From positions 1 to 55,095 of the forward strand of contig CAZMOK010000014.1 in the NCBI GenBank assembly GCA_964567785.1: 55,095 nucleotides of DNA, in the 5' to 3' direction. Of the stretch, positions 37,165 through 46,390 are shown one piece after another; within the stretch, counting starts at the first letter, position 1, and each line of letters opens with the position of its first letter. The DNA is from CAZMOK01 sp964567785. GTDB taxonomy: Bacteria; Bacteroidota; Bacteroidia; Bacteroidales; JAGOPY01. Under the pieces are notes generated by a model. It searched no databases. It was given only the letters and a program-made list of their open reading frames with translations, and was not told where the DNA came from. The translations under genes were made by a program, and so were the position numbers.

Positions 37165-38322
37165 ATGTTTGAAAATCTGTCTCATCTTGCATTGCAACAA
37201 TACTGGTGGGTAATTGTATCACTTCTGGCTGCCTTGCTGGTATTCCTTATGTTCGTACAGGGAGGTCAAACCTTTATCCTGACCTTTGGCAAAGACCAGA
37301 AAGAGAAATCACTGTTAATAAACAGTCTTGGCCGGAAATGGGAATTCACCTTCACTACCCTTGTAACGTTCGGGGGCGCCTTTTTTGCATCCTTCCCCCT
37401 CTTTTACTCCACCAGTTTCGGCGGAGCTTACTGGGTATGGATGCTGATACTCGCTTTCTTTGTGATACAGGCCATTGCCTATGAATTCAGATCGAAAGAA
37501 AATAATCTTCTTGGTAGGAAAACATATGAATGGTTCCTGCTGCTGAACGGTGTAATGGGAACTCTGCTGATAGGAACTGCCGTTGCCACCTTTTTCACCG
37601 GGTCAAAATTCTTTGTGAATGATTTCAATTTCTCGGAGTGGAAAGGGGCAGCTCACGGACTGGAACTTGCTTTCGATTTCACCAGGTACGAAACTTACAT
37701 CAACCTTTCGCTGGGCCTGGCCGTCTTTTTCCTTGCCAGGGTGCTTGGCCTGATGTATTTCATGAATAACATTGAAAATGAGAACATACAGAAGAGGACC
37801 CGAAAAGCATTGATGAATAATGCCGTCCCTTTTCTTGTTTTCTTCCTGTTCTTCCTGGTAAATATCCTGGTAAGGGAAGGCTTTGCCTATGACCCTGCTA
37901 CAGGCGCTGTTTTTATGGAGCCTTACAAGTACCTGAACAACCTGCTTGAAATGCCTGTTGTCCTGATACTTCTATTGGCCGGCGTTATCCTGGTGCTTTT
38001 TGCCATAGCAAGGCCTGTGATCAACTTTGATAAGTTCTCCCGGAAAGCGATCTGGTTCGCCGGCCCCGGGGTTGTCCTGGTTGTATTTTCACTATTCCTT
38101 GTAGCAGGATTTAACAACACAGCCTTTTACCCTTCTACCTACGACCTGCAGAGCTCACTTACAATCGAGAGGGCCTCTTCCAGCCATTTTACCCTTACTG
38201 CAATGAGTTATGCTTCATTGCTGGTGCCTTTTGTGCTGGCGTACATATGGTGGGCCTGGAGATCGATCAACAACAAACAGATCAACCTTGACGAGCTGGA
38301 GGAAGATACACATGTTTATTAA
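37165..38322 (+). CDS. cydB: Cytochrome bd quinol oxidase subunit II
   Basis: 385 residues with eight or nine helices; partner of CydA. The N-terminal QYWWVIVSLLAALLVFLMFVQGG and the segment GRKWEFTFTTLVTFGGAFFA are typical of the Bacteroidota CydB group. It follows cydA by 4 bases. Next comes a 47-residue membrane peptide gene. Confidence 0.94.
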   Translation: MFENLSHLALQQYWWVIVSLLAALLVFLMFVQGGQTFILTFGKDQKEKSLLINSLGRKWEFTFTTLVTFGGAFFASFPLFYSTSFGGAYWVWMLILAFFVIQAIAYEFRSKENNLLGRKTYEWFLLLNGVMGTLLIGTAVATFFTGSKFFVNDFNFSEWKGAAHGLELAFDFTRYETYINLSLGLAVFFLARVLGLMYFMNNIENENIQKRTRKALMNNAVPFLVFFLFFLVNILVREGFAYDPATGAVFMEPYKYLNNLLEMPVVLILLLAGVILVLFAIARPVINFDKFSRKAIWFAGPGVVLVVFSLFLVAGFNNTAFYPSTYDLQSSLTIERASSSHFTLTAMSYASLLVPFVLAYIWWAWRSINNKQINLDELEEDTHVY

Positions 38323-38340
38323 AAGCAAAAAACTGAAACT

Positions 38341-38484
38341 ATGCATACCACACAGATAATATGGTTCCTGTCTCTGCCGGTAACTATCTATATCAGTTAC
38401 CTCGCCGTAAGATGGATCATTCGTAAATATGAAAAACGTTTTCCTGATGTGGCACGAGATGATACTAAAATCCCTTCAAAATAA
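38341..38484 (+). CDS. Small membrane peptide after cydB, CydX-like candidate
   Basis: An open frame of 47 codons starts with ATG 18 bases after the cydB stop. The peptide MHTTQIIWFLSLPVTIYI continues as one membrane helix (~6-26) followed by a basic segment (WIIRKYEKRF) and a polar tail. Size, single helix, charge pattern and place at the end of the operon are those of the CydX/CbdX accessory peptides of cytochrome bd, but I see no clear sequence similarity to E. coli CydX. Its stop overlaps the promoter box of the next gene. Confidence 0.7.
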   Translation: MHTTQIIWFLSLPVTIYISYLAVRWIIRKYEKRFPDVARDDTKIPSK

Positions 38485-38485
38485 C

Positions 38486-38493
38486 TAAATTTG
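38486..38493 (+). promoter_or_regulatory. Candidate -7 box of the BNR/PKD gene
   Basis: TAAATTTG matches TAnnTTTG, two bases after the stop of the small peptide gene and 40 bases ahead of the next ATG. No -33 box recognised. Confidence 0.45.
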
Positions 38494-38533
38494 CAGGGTA
38501 ATCATCTTTGTTTGGCACAAAACATTACTTGAT

Positions 38534-41500
38534 ATGAAATTCCGCACATTACTGCTGGCAGTTTTGCTGCCGGCATTTGCTGTATCCGCTTATTCTCAGG
38601 ATATGGCAGATCCGACCCCTCCTGATACATCCGATTACCCTTACTGGGTAGAAATGATGCAGGATCCTTCAGTTAATTTTTACAAGGTGCAACGTGCTTT
38701 CAACCAGTACTGGGAAGGCCGTGAAATCACCAAAGGATCTGGCTTCAAACCCTTCAAGCGGTGGGAATACCGGATGATCCAGTCGCGTATTTATCCCGAT
38801 GGGGAAAGGATACCTTCGGGTTACAAAAGAGATCAGTATTTCGAATTCCTCGAAAACAATCCCCCGACCCGCGACGACATGAGCGAATGGACAAGCCTTG
38901 GCCCCTCTGTGATACCAACCTCCGACAGAGGTTACAAAGGCCTTGGAAGACTGAATGCCATCGCCTTCCACCCTACTGATCCTGATATTATCTATGTGGG
39001 ATCACCATCGGGCGGATTCTGGAAAACAGAAACCGGGGGCAACGACTGGGTAACAACCACCGATAACCAGCCCACCCTGGGTGTTTCTGCCATACTGGTC
39101 GATTATGTGGACCCTGACATGATTTACATTGGCACAGGCGACAGGGATGCCGGCGATGCCGACGGGCTGGGTGTCTTCAGGAGTACCGACGGCGGCAACA
39201 CCTGGGAAGAATGGAGCAATGGAATGGGGAACCTGACCGTGGGCAGGCTCATACAACATCCCACCAATAACCAGCTTATCCTTGCCGCTACCAGTGGAGG
39301 TGTTTACAAAACACTGGATGCCGGGAACAACTGGACCCTCATCCAGACCGGGAATTTCAAAGACATTGTTTTCAAACCCGGGGACCCGACTACCGTCTAT
39401 GCCACAGCCAGCGGTAATTTTTTCAAATCGAACGACCTCGGCAACAGCTTCACGATGATCCTCCAGGGACTTCCGGGCGCTGCCAGGGGAGTGATTGCAG
39501 TGACCCCTGCCGAACCGGATTATGTGTATTTCCTGCTCACCAATTCCGACTCCTACAAAGGCCTGTACAGGTCGACCAATTCAGGTGTTTCATTTACCGA
39601 AAGGTCGACCACGCCCAATATCATGAGCTGGGGCTGTAACGGTGGCAGTGGCGGCCAGGCATGGTACGACCTCGATATAGCCGTCGATCCCTTTGATGCG
39701 GACGTGGTATATGCAGGCGGAGTCAATTGCTTCAAATCCATCAATGGCGGACAGACATGGAGCATCAGCTCACACTGGTGGGGTGATTGCGGAGTGCCGG
39801 CTGTGCACGCCGACCTTCACGTATTAGAATACAATCCCATCAACTGGACCCTCTATGCAGGAAATGACGGAGGTATTTATTACACTTATGATCAGGGAAC
39901 CTCATGGATACTTATCAGCAATGGGCTTATAATCAGCCAGGTATATAAGATCGGGCAAAGCGCCACTATGAGGGACAAAGTGCTGAACGGATACCAGGAT
40001 AACGGTACCTCAACCTATATGGGCGATTACTGGGAGTTTACCCGCGGGGGCGACGGCATGGAATGTGCTGTTGACCATCAGAACCCTGCTTATAGCTACG
40101 CAACTGTTTATTACGGTAACATCGACAGGTACCTGAACAACTCTTACGATGCAGATGTGGCTTCGAACGGGAATTTCGGCCTTGATGAATCCGGAGCATG
40201 GGTTACCCCTTTCATACTTGATGAATATGATGCATCTATAATGTTCCTCGGATATGAAAATGTATGGCGCTGCGACAATGTAAACGGTCCATCATGGCAG
40301 ATCCAGTGGGAAAAGATCTCTGATTTCACTACAGGATCAAAAATGAGGGTGCTTGAACAATCACCGGCCAATCCCAACATCCTTTTTGCTGCGAATTACG
40401 GCGACCGCTTGTTCAGGACCGAAAACGCTTACGAGGACGATGCCAACTTTGTGGAACTCACTTCATACCTCCCGGCAAATGCGGGCATCAACGACATTGA
40501 ATGCCACCCGGAAGATGAAAACGTATTGTATATATCTCATAATTTCAAAATATGGAAGTCGGAGGACAAGGGACTTACCTGGGAAGACATTTCAGGAACA
40601 CTTCCTTCAGTCGCATTCACCAGTATTGCATTTTATGAGAGAAGCCACGAGGGCCTCTACCTTAGTTCCGACATCGGGGTTTATTACAAAGATGCCTTCA
40701 TGGACGACTGGATGATGTTCAGCAGCGGCCTCCCTGTCGATGCCTCGATCCAGGAGATCGAGATCTTCTACGACTCCGACAGCATAAGCAATGATGTTAT
40801 CCGTGCAGGGACATACGGACGGGGAATGTGGGAATCAGGAGTACAATACTCATCACCCGTTGCTGATTTCTCTGCTGAAGACACGCTTATTTCAGTAGGT
40901 TGTGAAATTGATTTCACTGACCTCTCGGCAGGTATCCCGTTCGAATGGACTTGGCACTTTGAGGGAGCCATACCGGCAATTTCCGCAGAAAGAAATCCCA
41001 CAGCCATAAAATATGACACTGCCGGTGTTTACCAGGTGAAACTGGTGGTCTCGAACACCGCAGGTATGGATTCGGTGATAAAAAGCAGCTATATTACCGT
41101 AAGTGATGAATTGCTTCCCGAAGTGGGATTCATGGCAGATGAAACCATTACCTGCACTAACGGTATGGTTCAGTTCACCGATACCACAAAATATTGCCCG
41201 GATACCTGGGAGTGGAGTTTCGACCCGGCAACGGTCAGCTTCCTTGAAGGGACCACGGCCAATTCACAAGATCCCGTGGTAATGTTTGATCAACCGGGAG
41301 AATATTCCGTCACCCTCACAAGCTGGAACGGGAATGGCTCCAGTACTGTAACCCGTGAAACATACATTATGGCGGGAGGTTTTTCCATCCCGTTCACCGA
41401 TGATTTTGAGTCGGCGTCACTGGAATCAAACGGTTGGACCATCGAAAACCCCGACCTGAATTATACCTGGGCGCAATTCTATAACGAGAACCTGGAAAAC

Positions 41501-42196
41501 CACTCAATGAAAATGATCCATTTCGGATATTTCAATGTGGGTGAAAGAGACCGGCTTATTACGCCTTTTCTTAACTTCTCAGGTTTTGACGAAGTATACC
41601 TTTCATTCAGGCATGCCTATGCACAGCGCTTCAGCCTTGCCGATTCACTGATAATCTATCTTTCGGATGATTGCGGCGGGACCTGGTCCAGGATTTGGGA
41701 AGGAGGTCCTGACGGAACAGGTAATTTTGCCACAAAGGAACCATTCCCGTATGATTTCACCCCTGAAACTGCTGATGACTGGTGCGGTGCCGGATGGGGA
41801 AGTGATTGTATAAGCATAGATCTTTCAGCCTGGGCCGGCAGCCCGGATATCAGGCTTATGTTCGAATCATACAACGACCTGGGTAATAATTTCTACCTTG
41901 ATGATGTAATGGTCGCCAACTTCACCGGGACCGGTGAACCTGTTGTTTCGCATAAAGGCCTGAGCATCTATCCCAACCCGAACAGGGGAACCTTTACAGT
42001 ATCCCTTTCGGAAGCCCGGGGAGATATCAAGCTGGATGTATTTGACCTGACAGGCCGGAAGGTTTTCAGTGAACACGTCGTAGCCGATGGTGCTTTTTCA
42101 AAAGAGATAAGCCTGGAAGGCGACCAAAAAGGAGTGTTCCTGATAAGAGTCACATCCGACAGGAAGATCTTCAATGAGAGGGTGCTGATCAAATAA
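38534..42196 (+). CDS. T9SS cargo protein with BNR/sortilin-like propeller and PKD domains
   Basis: 1220 residues, secreted. Signal peptide (~1-22). Residues ~120-760 form a beta-propeller of VPS10/BNR type with at least eight Asp-box repeats (for example VFRSTDGGNTWEEW, VYKTLDAGNNWTLI, IWKSEDKGLTWEDI). Two PKD domains follow (~775-860 and ~863-950), then a jelly-roll/MAM-like domain (~955-1135) and a type A T9SS sorting domain (~1140-1220: SIYPNPNRGTFTVSL, DLTGRKVF, FLIRVTSDRKIFNERVLIK). The sorting domain sends it across the outer membrane. Ligand or enzyme activity cannot be read from the sequence; adhesion or glycan binding is possible. Confidence 0.88.
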   Translation: MKFRTLLLAVLLPAFAVSAYSQDMADPTPPDTSDYPYWVEMMQDPSVNFYKVQRAFNQYWEGREITKGSGFKPFKRWEYRMIQSRIYPDGERIPSGYKRDQYFEFLENNPPTRDDMSEWTSLGPSVIPTSDRGYKGLGRLNAIAFHPTDPDIIYVGSPSGGFWKTETGGNDWVTTTDNQPTLGVSAILVDYVDPDMIYIGTGDRDAGDADGLGVFRSTDGGNTWEEWSNGMGNLTVGRLIQHPTNNQLILAATSGGVYKTLDAGNNWTLIQTGNFKDIVFKPGDPTTVYATASGNFFKSNDLGNSFTMILQGLPGAARGVIAVTPAEPDYVYFLLTNSDSYKGLYRSTNSGVSFTERSTTPNIMSWGCNGGSGGQAWYDLDIAVDPFDADVVYAGGVNCFKSINGGQTWSISSHWWGDCGVPAVHADLHVLEYNPINWTLYAGNDGGIYYTYDQGTSWILISNGLIISQVYKIGQSATMRDKVLNGYQDNGTSTYMGDYWEFTRGGDGMECAVDHQNPAYSYATVYYGNIDRYLNNSYDADVASNGNFGLDESGAWVTPFILDEYDASIMFLGYENVWRCDNVNGPSWQIQWEKISDFTTGSKMRVLEQSPANPNILFAANYGDRLFRTENAYEDDANFVELTSYLPANAGINDIECHPEDENVLYISHNFKIWKSEDKGLTWEDISGTLPSVAFTSIAFYERSHEGLYLSSDIGVYYKDAFMDDWMMFSSGLPVDASIQEIEIFYDSDSISNDVIRAGTYGRGMWESGVQYSSPVADFSAEDTLISVGCEIDFTDLSAGIPFEWTWHFEGAIPAISAERNPTAIKYDTAGVYQVKLVVSNTAGMDSVIKSSYITVSDELLPEVGFMADETITCTNGMVQFTDTTKYCPDTWEWSFDPATVSFLEGTTANSQDPVVMFDQPGEYSVTLTSWNGNGSSTVTRETYIMAGGFSIPFTDDFESASLESNGWTIENPDLNYTWAQFYNENLENHSMKMIHFGYFNVGERDRLITPFLNFSGFDEVYLSFRHAYAQRFSLADSLIIYLSDDCGGTWSRIWEGGPDGTGNFATKEPFPYDFTPETADDWCGAGWGSDCISIDLSAWAGSPDIRLMFESYNDLGNNFYLDDVMVANFTGTGEPVVSHKGLSIYPNPNRGTFTVSLSEARGDIKLDVFDLTGRKVFSEHVVADGAFSKEISLEGDQKGVFLIRVTSDRKIFNERVLIK

Positions 42197-42239
42197 AAGG
42201 AAAGTGACCGGTCTGTGACTTTCTATTGTTGTTCTCTTT

Positions 42240-42947
42240 ATGGAAAAACATCTTTTTTACGTTCCGGAGATTAACCCGCCTGAATCGGTCCTTCCCGAAG
42301 ACGAATCAAGGCATTGTATAAAAGTGCTCAGGCTCAGGCAGGGAGATGAGATACTTATTACCGACGGCAAAGGTAAAATATACAGCGGTGACTTGATGAA
42401 CGAAGATCCGCGGGAAGCAAGGGTCAGTATAATAGAAGAGTTCAGGGGCAGGCAGGAAAGGAAATATCACCTTCACATTGCCATTGCCCCCACCAAGAAC
42501 ATAAGCCGGCTTGAATGGTTCCTTGAGAAAAGTACCGAGATCGGGGTAGATGAGATCACACCTGTATTTTGCGAAAACTCCGAAAGGAAAATAATTAAAC
42601 CGGCAAGGCTTGAGAAAATAATAATGGCTGCGGCAAAACAATCGCTAACAGCAACCTTTCCAAGGCTGAACGAGGCAAGGAACCTGTTTGAACTGCTCAG
42701 CGCGGATCACCTTGGTGAAAAATTCATTGCCTACCTCAGTGATGAAAGCTCACCCCTGAAAACAAAATATCCTAAGGGCAGCAACGTTTTGATCCTGGTA
42801 GGACCGGAAGGTGATTTCACAGAAAATGAAGTCGAGCGCGCCGTGAAAAATGATTTTGAGCCGGTCACGCTGGGTCACGGAAGGTTAAGGACCGAAACTG
42901 CCGGAGTTGTTGCCTGTCATACTGTAGCACTAATAAATGAAGACTGA
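42240..42947 (+). CDS. rsmE: 16S rRNA (uracil-1498-N3)-methyltransferase
   Basis: SPOUT-class methyltransferase acting on 16S rRNA of the 30S subunit. 235 residues. N-terminal PUA-like region with HCIKVLRLRQGDEI, then the knot motifs IAIAPTKNISRLEWFLEKS, LVGPEGDFTENEV and LGHGRLRTETAGVVAC, which bind S-adenosylmethionine. It ends 3 bases before the DUF4159 gene. Confidence 0.94.
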   Translation: MEKHLFYVPEINPPESVLPEDESRHCIKVLRLRQGDEILITDGKGKIYSGDLMNEDPREARVSIIEEFRGRQERKYHLHIAIAPTKNISRLEWFLEKSTEIGVDEITPVFCENSERKIIKPARLEKIIMAAAKQSLTATFPRLNEARNLFELLSADHLGEKFIAYLSDESSPLKTKYPKGSNVLILVGPEGDFTENEVERAVKNDFEPVTLGHGRLRTETAGVVACHTVALINED

Positions 42948-42950
42948 AAA

Positions 42951-43637
42951 ATGATGAAAGATAGAATTGTCAGAATTGCCTCAATTGCCGTTATTGTCAA
43001 ATTGTGTTTACTGTTGCTGTTTCCGCTGAGCACAGGTGCGCAGGTGAAGATGCAAATCGGACTGCTGAAGTACAATGGCGGGGGTGACTGGTATGCGAAT
43101 CCTACTTCACTCCCCAACCTGATAAAATTCTGTAATGAGAACCTGGGGACTGATCTGGAAAAGGATTACGCTGTGGTTGAGGTCGGGAGCCCTGAATTAT
43201 TCAATTATCCGTTTGTGCACCTCACGGGTCATGGAAATGTCATATTTTCTGCACAGGAAACCGACAACCTCCGCAAATATCTTATCGGCGGGGGATTTCT
43301 GCACATTGATGATAATTACGGCCTTGATCAGTTCATCAGACCGCAAATGAAGAAAGTTTTTCCCGACCTGGAATTTGTCGAACTTCCTTTCAACCATCCT
43401 GTCTACAATCAGGAATACAAATTCCCCAATGGCCTTCCTAAGGTACACGAGCATGATAATAAGCCGCCACAGGGGTTCGGACTGATATACGAAGGCAGGC
43501 TGGTATGTTTTTATTCCTATGAATCGGATCTTGGTGACGGCTGGGAAGACGAGGAAGTGCACGGCGACTCGCGCGAAACCAGGATGAAAGCACTGAAAAT
43601 GGGAGCTAACCTGGTACAGTACGCTTTTACCCAGTAA
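42951..43637 (+). CDS. DUF4159 secreted protein
   Basis: 228 residues with a signal peptide (~1-31, cleaved after GAQ). The domain shows LLKYNGGGDWYANPTSLPNL, LTGHGNVIFSAQE, GGGFLHIDDNYG and GDSRETRMKALKMGANLVQYA, all typical of DUF4159, which resembles a glutamine-amidotransferase-like fold. No enzyme function is established. Tightly linked to rsmE; convergent with valS 11 bases away. Confidence 0.85.
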   Translation: MMKDRIVRIASIAVIVKLCLLLLFPLSTGAQVKMQIGLLKYNGGGDWYANPTSLPNLIKFCNENLGTDLEKDYAVVEVGSPELFNYPFVHLTGHGNVIFSAQETDNLRKYLIGGGFLHIDDNYGLDQFIRPQMKKVFPDLEFVELPFNHPVYNQEYKFPNGLPKVHEHDNKPPQGFGLIYEGRLVCFYSYESDLGDGWEDEEVHGDSRETRMKALKMGANLVQYAFTQ

Positions 43638-43648
43638 GAATTTACGGA

Positions 43649-46285
43649 TCAGCTTTTCAGGGCCTTTAATTGTTCCTGAAGCACTCTGATCTTGGCTTCT
43701 GCATCATCCCTTTTCTTCTTTTCTATTTCAACCACCTTTTCAGGGGCATTGGAAACAAAACGCTCGTTATTGAGCTTTTTCATGACTGAATTGAGAAATC
43801 CTTCCGTGTATTCGATTTCACTTTTAAGTTTCTCTATCTCCTTGCTCACGTCAACATGACCGGAAAGAGGCACAAAGAATTCTGTTGACTTGACGACGAA
43901 TGAAAGTGTGCCATCAGGTTTTTCATTCACATATTCAAGCTTTTCAAGTGCGCACAGCTTGCTTACTATAGTGTCGAAATAAGTATCAGGCTCCTCGTTG
44001 TAATTTTTTTTCACCAGCAGCCCGAGCTTTTCTTTGTTGGGGATGTTCTTCTCCTGCCGGATGCTTCTAACGGCAATAATAACCTCCCTGGCATAATCGA
44101 ATCTGTTCAGAAGGTCCTTATCGTACTTGGCGGGCTCCGGCATTCTCGATACGATCACACAATCCTCCTCTCCCCTGTCGCGGAGCAGATGCCAGATCTC
44201 CTCACTGATAAAAGGCATGAAGGGATGGAGTGCCTGCATCAGTTTTTCGAAGAAAGTTATAGTGCGCTCATAAGTTTCAGCATCAACAGGTTCTTCAAAG
44301 CCGGGCTTGATCATTTCCAGGTACCAGCTACAGAAATCATCCCATATCAACTTATATACAACCATGAGGGCATCTGAGATCCGGAACTTTGAAAAATGGT
44401 CGTCTATCAGGTCAAGTGAAGCATTCAATTTATTATCGAACCAGTTGACTGATGCCCTGCAAGCTTCACAAACGGGCTTTTTTTTGTCAACATTCCAGCT
44501 TCTCACCAACCTCAGTGCATTCCATATCTTGTTGCTGAAATTCCTGCCCTGTTCACAAAGCGCTTCATCAAAAGGAAGGTCGTTCCCGGCAGGCGAGGTA
44601 AGCAACATGCCTACCCTTACGCCATCAGCGCCGAACTTGTCCATCAGTCCGATTGGATCCGGGGAATTGCCCAAGGATTTTGACATTTTCCGGCCTTGTT
44701 TATCCCTGACCATCCCGGTAAGGTAAACATTCCTGAAAGGGATCTCCTTGCGGTATTCAAGTCCGGCCATGATCATCCGGGCAATCCAGAAGAAAAGTAT
44801 GTCAGGACCTGTTACCAGGTCGTTCGTAGGATAATAATAATTTATTTCCTCGTTGTCGGGGTTTCTGATGCCGTCGAAAACAGATATGGGCCACAGCCAG
44901 GAAGAGAACCAGGTATCGAGCACATCTTCGTCCTGCCTGAGGTCGGCGGATCTGAGCGACGGGTTTTGTGTTATTTCCTTTGCCTTTTCGAGGGCCTCTT
45001 CCCTTGTCCTTGCAACCACCACTTCACCGTTCGGAAGGTAGTATGCAGGTATGCGCTGCCCCCACCACAACTGGCGCGATATACACCAGTCCCTTACATT
45101 CTCCATCCAGTGCCGGTAAGTATTCTTGAATTTTGAAGGACGGAACTGCACCTTGTCATTAATTACCACTTCAAGGGCAGGCCTTGCCATCTGTTCCATT
45201 TTCAAAAACCACTGAAGCGAAAGTTTTGGTTCGATAACCTCATCTGTTCTCTGGGAATAGCCTACCTTGTTTATATAGTCCTCTTCCTTAATAAGATAAC
45301 CCTTATCTTTCAGATCTTTACTAACCTTTTCCCTGGCCGTAAACCTGTCTTCACCGATATATACTTCAGCCTCTTTGCTGAGAGTTCCGTCATCGTTGAA
45401 AATATCTATTGTTTCAAGCTTATGTTTCAGACCTATTTCGTAGTCGTTGATATCGTGGGCCGGTGTGATCTTCAGGCAGCCGGTCCCGAATTCCATATCG
45501 ACATATTCATCCTGAATAACAGGCACGGGCCTGTCGACCAAAGGCACTATAGCTTTTTTTCCGGAAAGGTGTTTAAATCTTTCATCTCCGGGATTCACAC
45601 ATACAGCCGTATCGCCGAGGATCGTTTCCGGCCTGGTGGTGGCAATGGTGATCCAATCGTCATCGGTGCCTTCTATCCTGTACCTGACATAATAGAGCTT
45701 TGAACTGACCTCTTTATAGATCACCTCTTCGTCGGATAGGGCCGTGAGGGCTTTGGGGTCCCAGTTCACCATCCTGACCCCCCTGTATATAAGTCCTTTT
45801 TCATAAAGGTCGACGAAAACCTTGATCACCGACTCATACATGTCTTCATCCATGGTGAACTTTGTACGGTCCCAGTCGCAAGAAGCACCCAGTTTCTTGA
45901 GCTGTTCAAGGATGATTCCACCGTGTTTTTCTTTCCATTCCCATGCATATTCCAGAAATTCATCCCGGGTGATATCCGACTTTTTGATCCCCTGTTTACT
46001 CAACATTGCAACCACTTTAGCTTCGGTTGCGATGGAAGCATGGTCGGTGCCCGGGAGCCACTCAGCATTTTTGCCCTGCATGCGAGCCCTCCGCACAAGG
46101 ATATCCTGAATGGTATTGTTGAGGATATGGCCCATATGCAGCACACCTGTGACATTTGGGGGTGGTATTACAATGGTATAAGGTTCTCTTTCATCGGGCT
46201 CCGAATGAAAATACTTGTTTTCCATCCAGCAGCGGTACCACTTTCCCTCAACCTTCGACGGATCGTATTTACTGGGGATATCCAT
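43649..46285 (-). CDS. valS: Valyl-tRNA synthetase
   Basis: Charges tRNA-Val. 878 residues, normal for a class Ia enzyme. HIGH-type motif HMGH in PPNVTGVLHMGHILNNT near residue 50, the editing domain in the middle, KMSKSLGNSPD near residue 520, the anticodon-binding domain, and a C-terminal coiled coil (VSKEIEKLKSEIEYTEGF to the end). Own -7 box at 46314-46321. Confidence 0.96.
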   Translation of the reverse strand: MDIPSKYDPSKVEGKWYRCWMENKYFHSEPDEREPYTIVIPPPNVTGVLHMGHILNNTIQDILVRRARMQGKNAEWLPGTDHASIATEAKVVAMLSKQGIKKSDITRDEFLEYAWEWKEKHGGIILEQLKKLGASCDWDRTKFTMDEDMYESVIKVFVDLYEKGLIYRGVRMVNWDPKALTALSDEEVIYKEVSSKLYYVRYRIEGTDDDWITIATTRPETILGDTAVCVNPGDERFKHLSGKKAIVPLVDRPVPVIQDEYVDMEFGTGCLKITPAHDINDYEIGLKHKLETIDIFNDDGTLSKEAEVYIGEDRFTAREKVSKDLKDKGYLIKEEDYINKVGYSQRTDEVIEPKLSLQWFLKMEQMARPALEVVINDKVQFRPSKFKNTYRHWMENVRDWCISRQLWWGQRIPAYYLPNGEVVVARTREEALEKAKEITQNPSLRSADLRQDEDVLDTWFSSWLWPISVFDGIRNPDNEEINYYYPTNDLVTGPDILFFWIARMIMAGLEYRKEIPFRNVYLTGMVRDKQGRKMSKSLGNSPDPIGLMDKFGADGVRVGMLLTSPAGNDLPFDEALCEQGRNFSNKIWNALRLVRSWNVDKKKPVCEACRASVNWFDNKLNASLDLIDDHFSKFRISDALMVVYKLIWDDFCSWYLEMIKPGFEEPVDAETYERTITFFEKLMQALHPFMPFISEEIWHLLRDRGEEDCVIVSRMPEPAKYDKDLLNRFDYAREVIIAVRSIRQEKNIPNKEKLGLLVKKNYNEEPDTYFDTIVSKLCALEKLEYVNEKPDGTLSFVVKSTEFFVPLSGHVDVSKEIEKLKSEIEYTEGFLNSVMKKLNNERFVSNAPEKVVEIEKKKRDDAEAKIRVLQEQLKALKS

Positions 46286-46313
46286 GCTATTGTTCTGTTT
46301 TTCTTTGAGTAGG

Positions 46314-46321
46314 CAAAAATA
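46314..46321 (-). promoter_or_regulatory. Candidate -7 box of valS
   Basis: The minus strand reads TATTTTTG, an exact TAnnTTTG fit, 28 bases ahead of the valS ATG and immediately after the T-run of the upstream terminator. Confidence 0.45.
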
Positions 46322-46322
46322 T

Positions 46323-46348
46323 AAAAAAGGCAGACAAAAATGCCTGCC
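46323..46348 (-). terminator. Terminator of the sigma/DUF4252 operon
   Basis: On the minus strand GGCAGGC, a short loop ATTTTT, GTCTGCC and six T form a rho-independent terminator with one G-T pair. It lies 43 bases after the last DUF4252 gene and just ahead of the valS promoter box. Confidence 0.8.
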
Positions 46349-46390
46349 AGTATCAATAGCTTAAACCTGACTTTACCTTTTACGGGCCGG

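Noticed and set aside
42197..42230. Hairpin GAAAGT/ACTTTC after the BNR/PKD gene as a terminator
   Set aside because: The stem is short with a mismatch next to it and no proper T-run follows.
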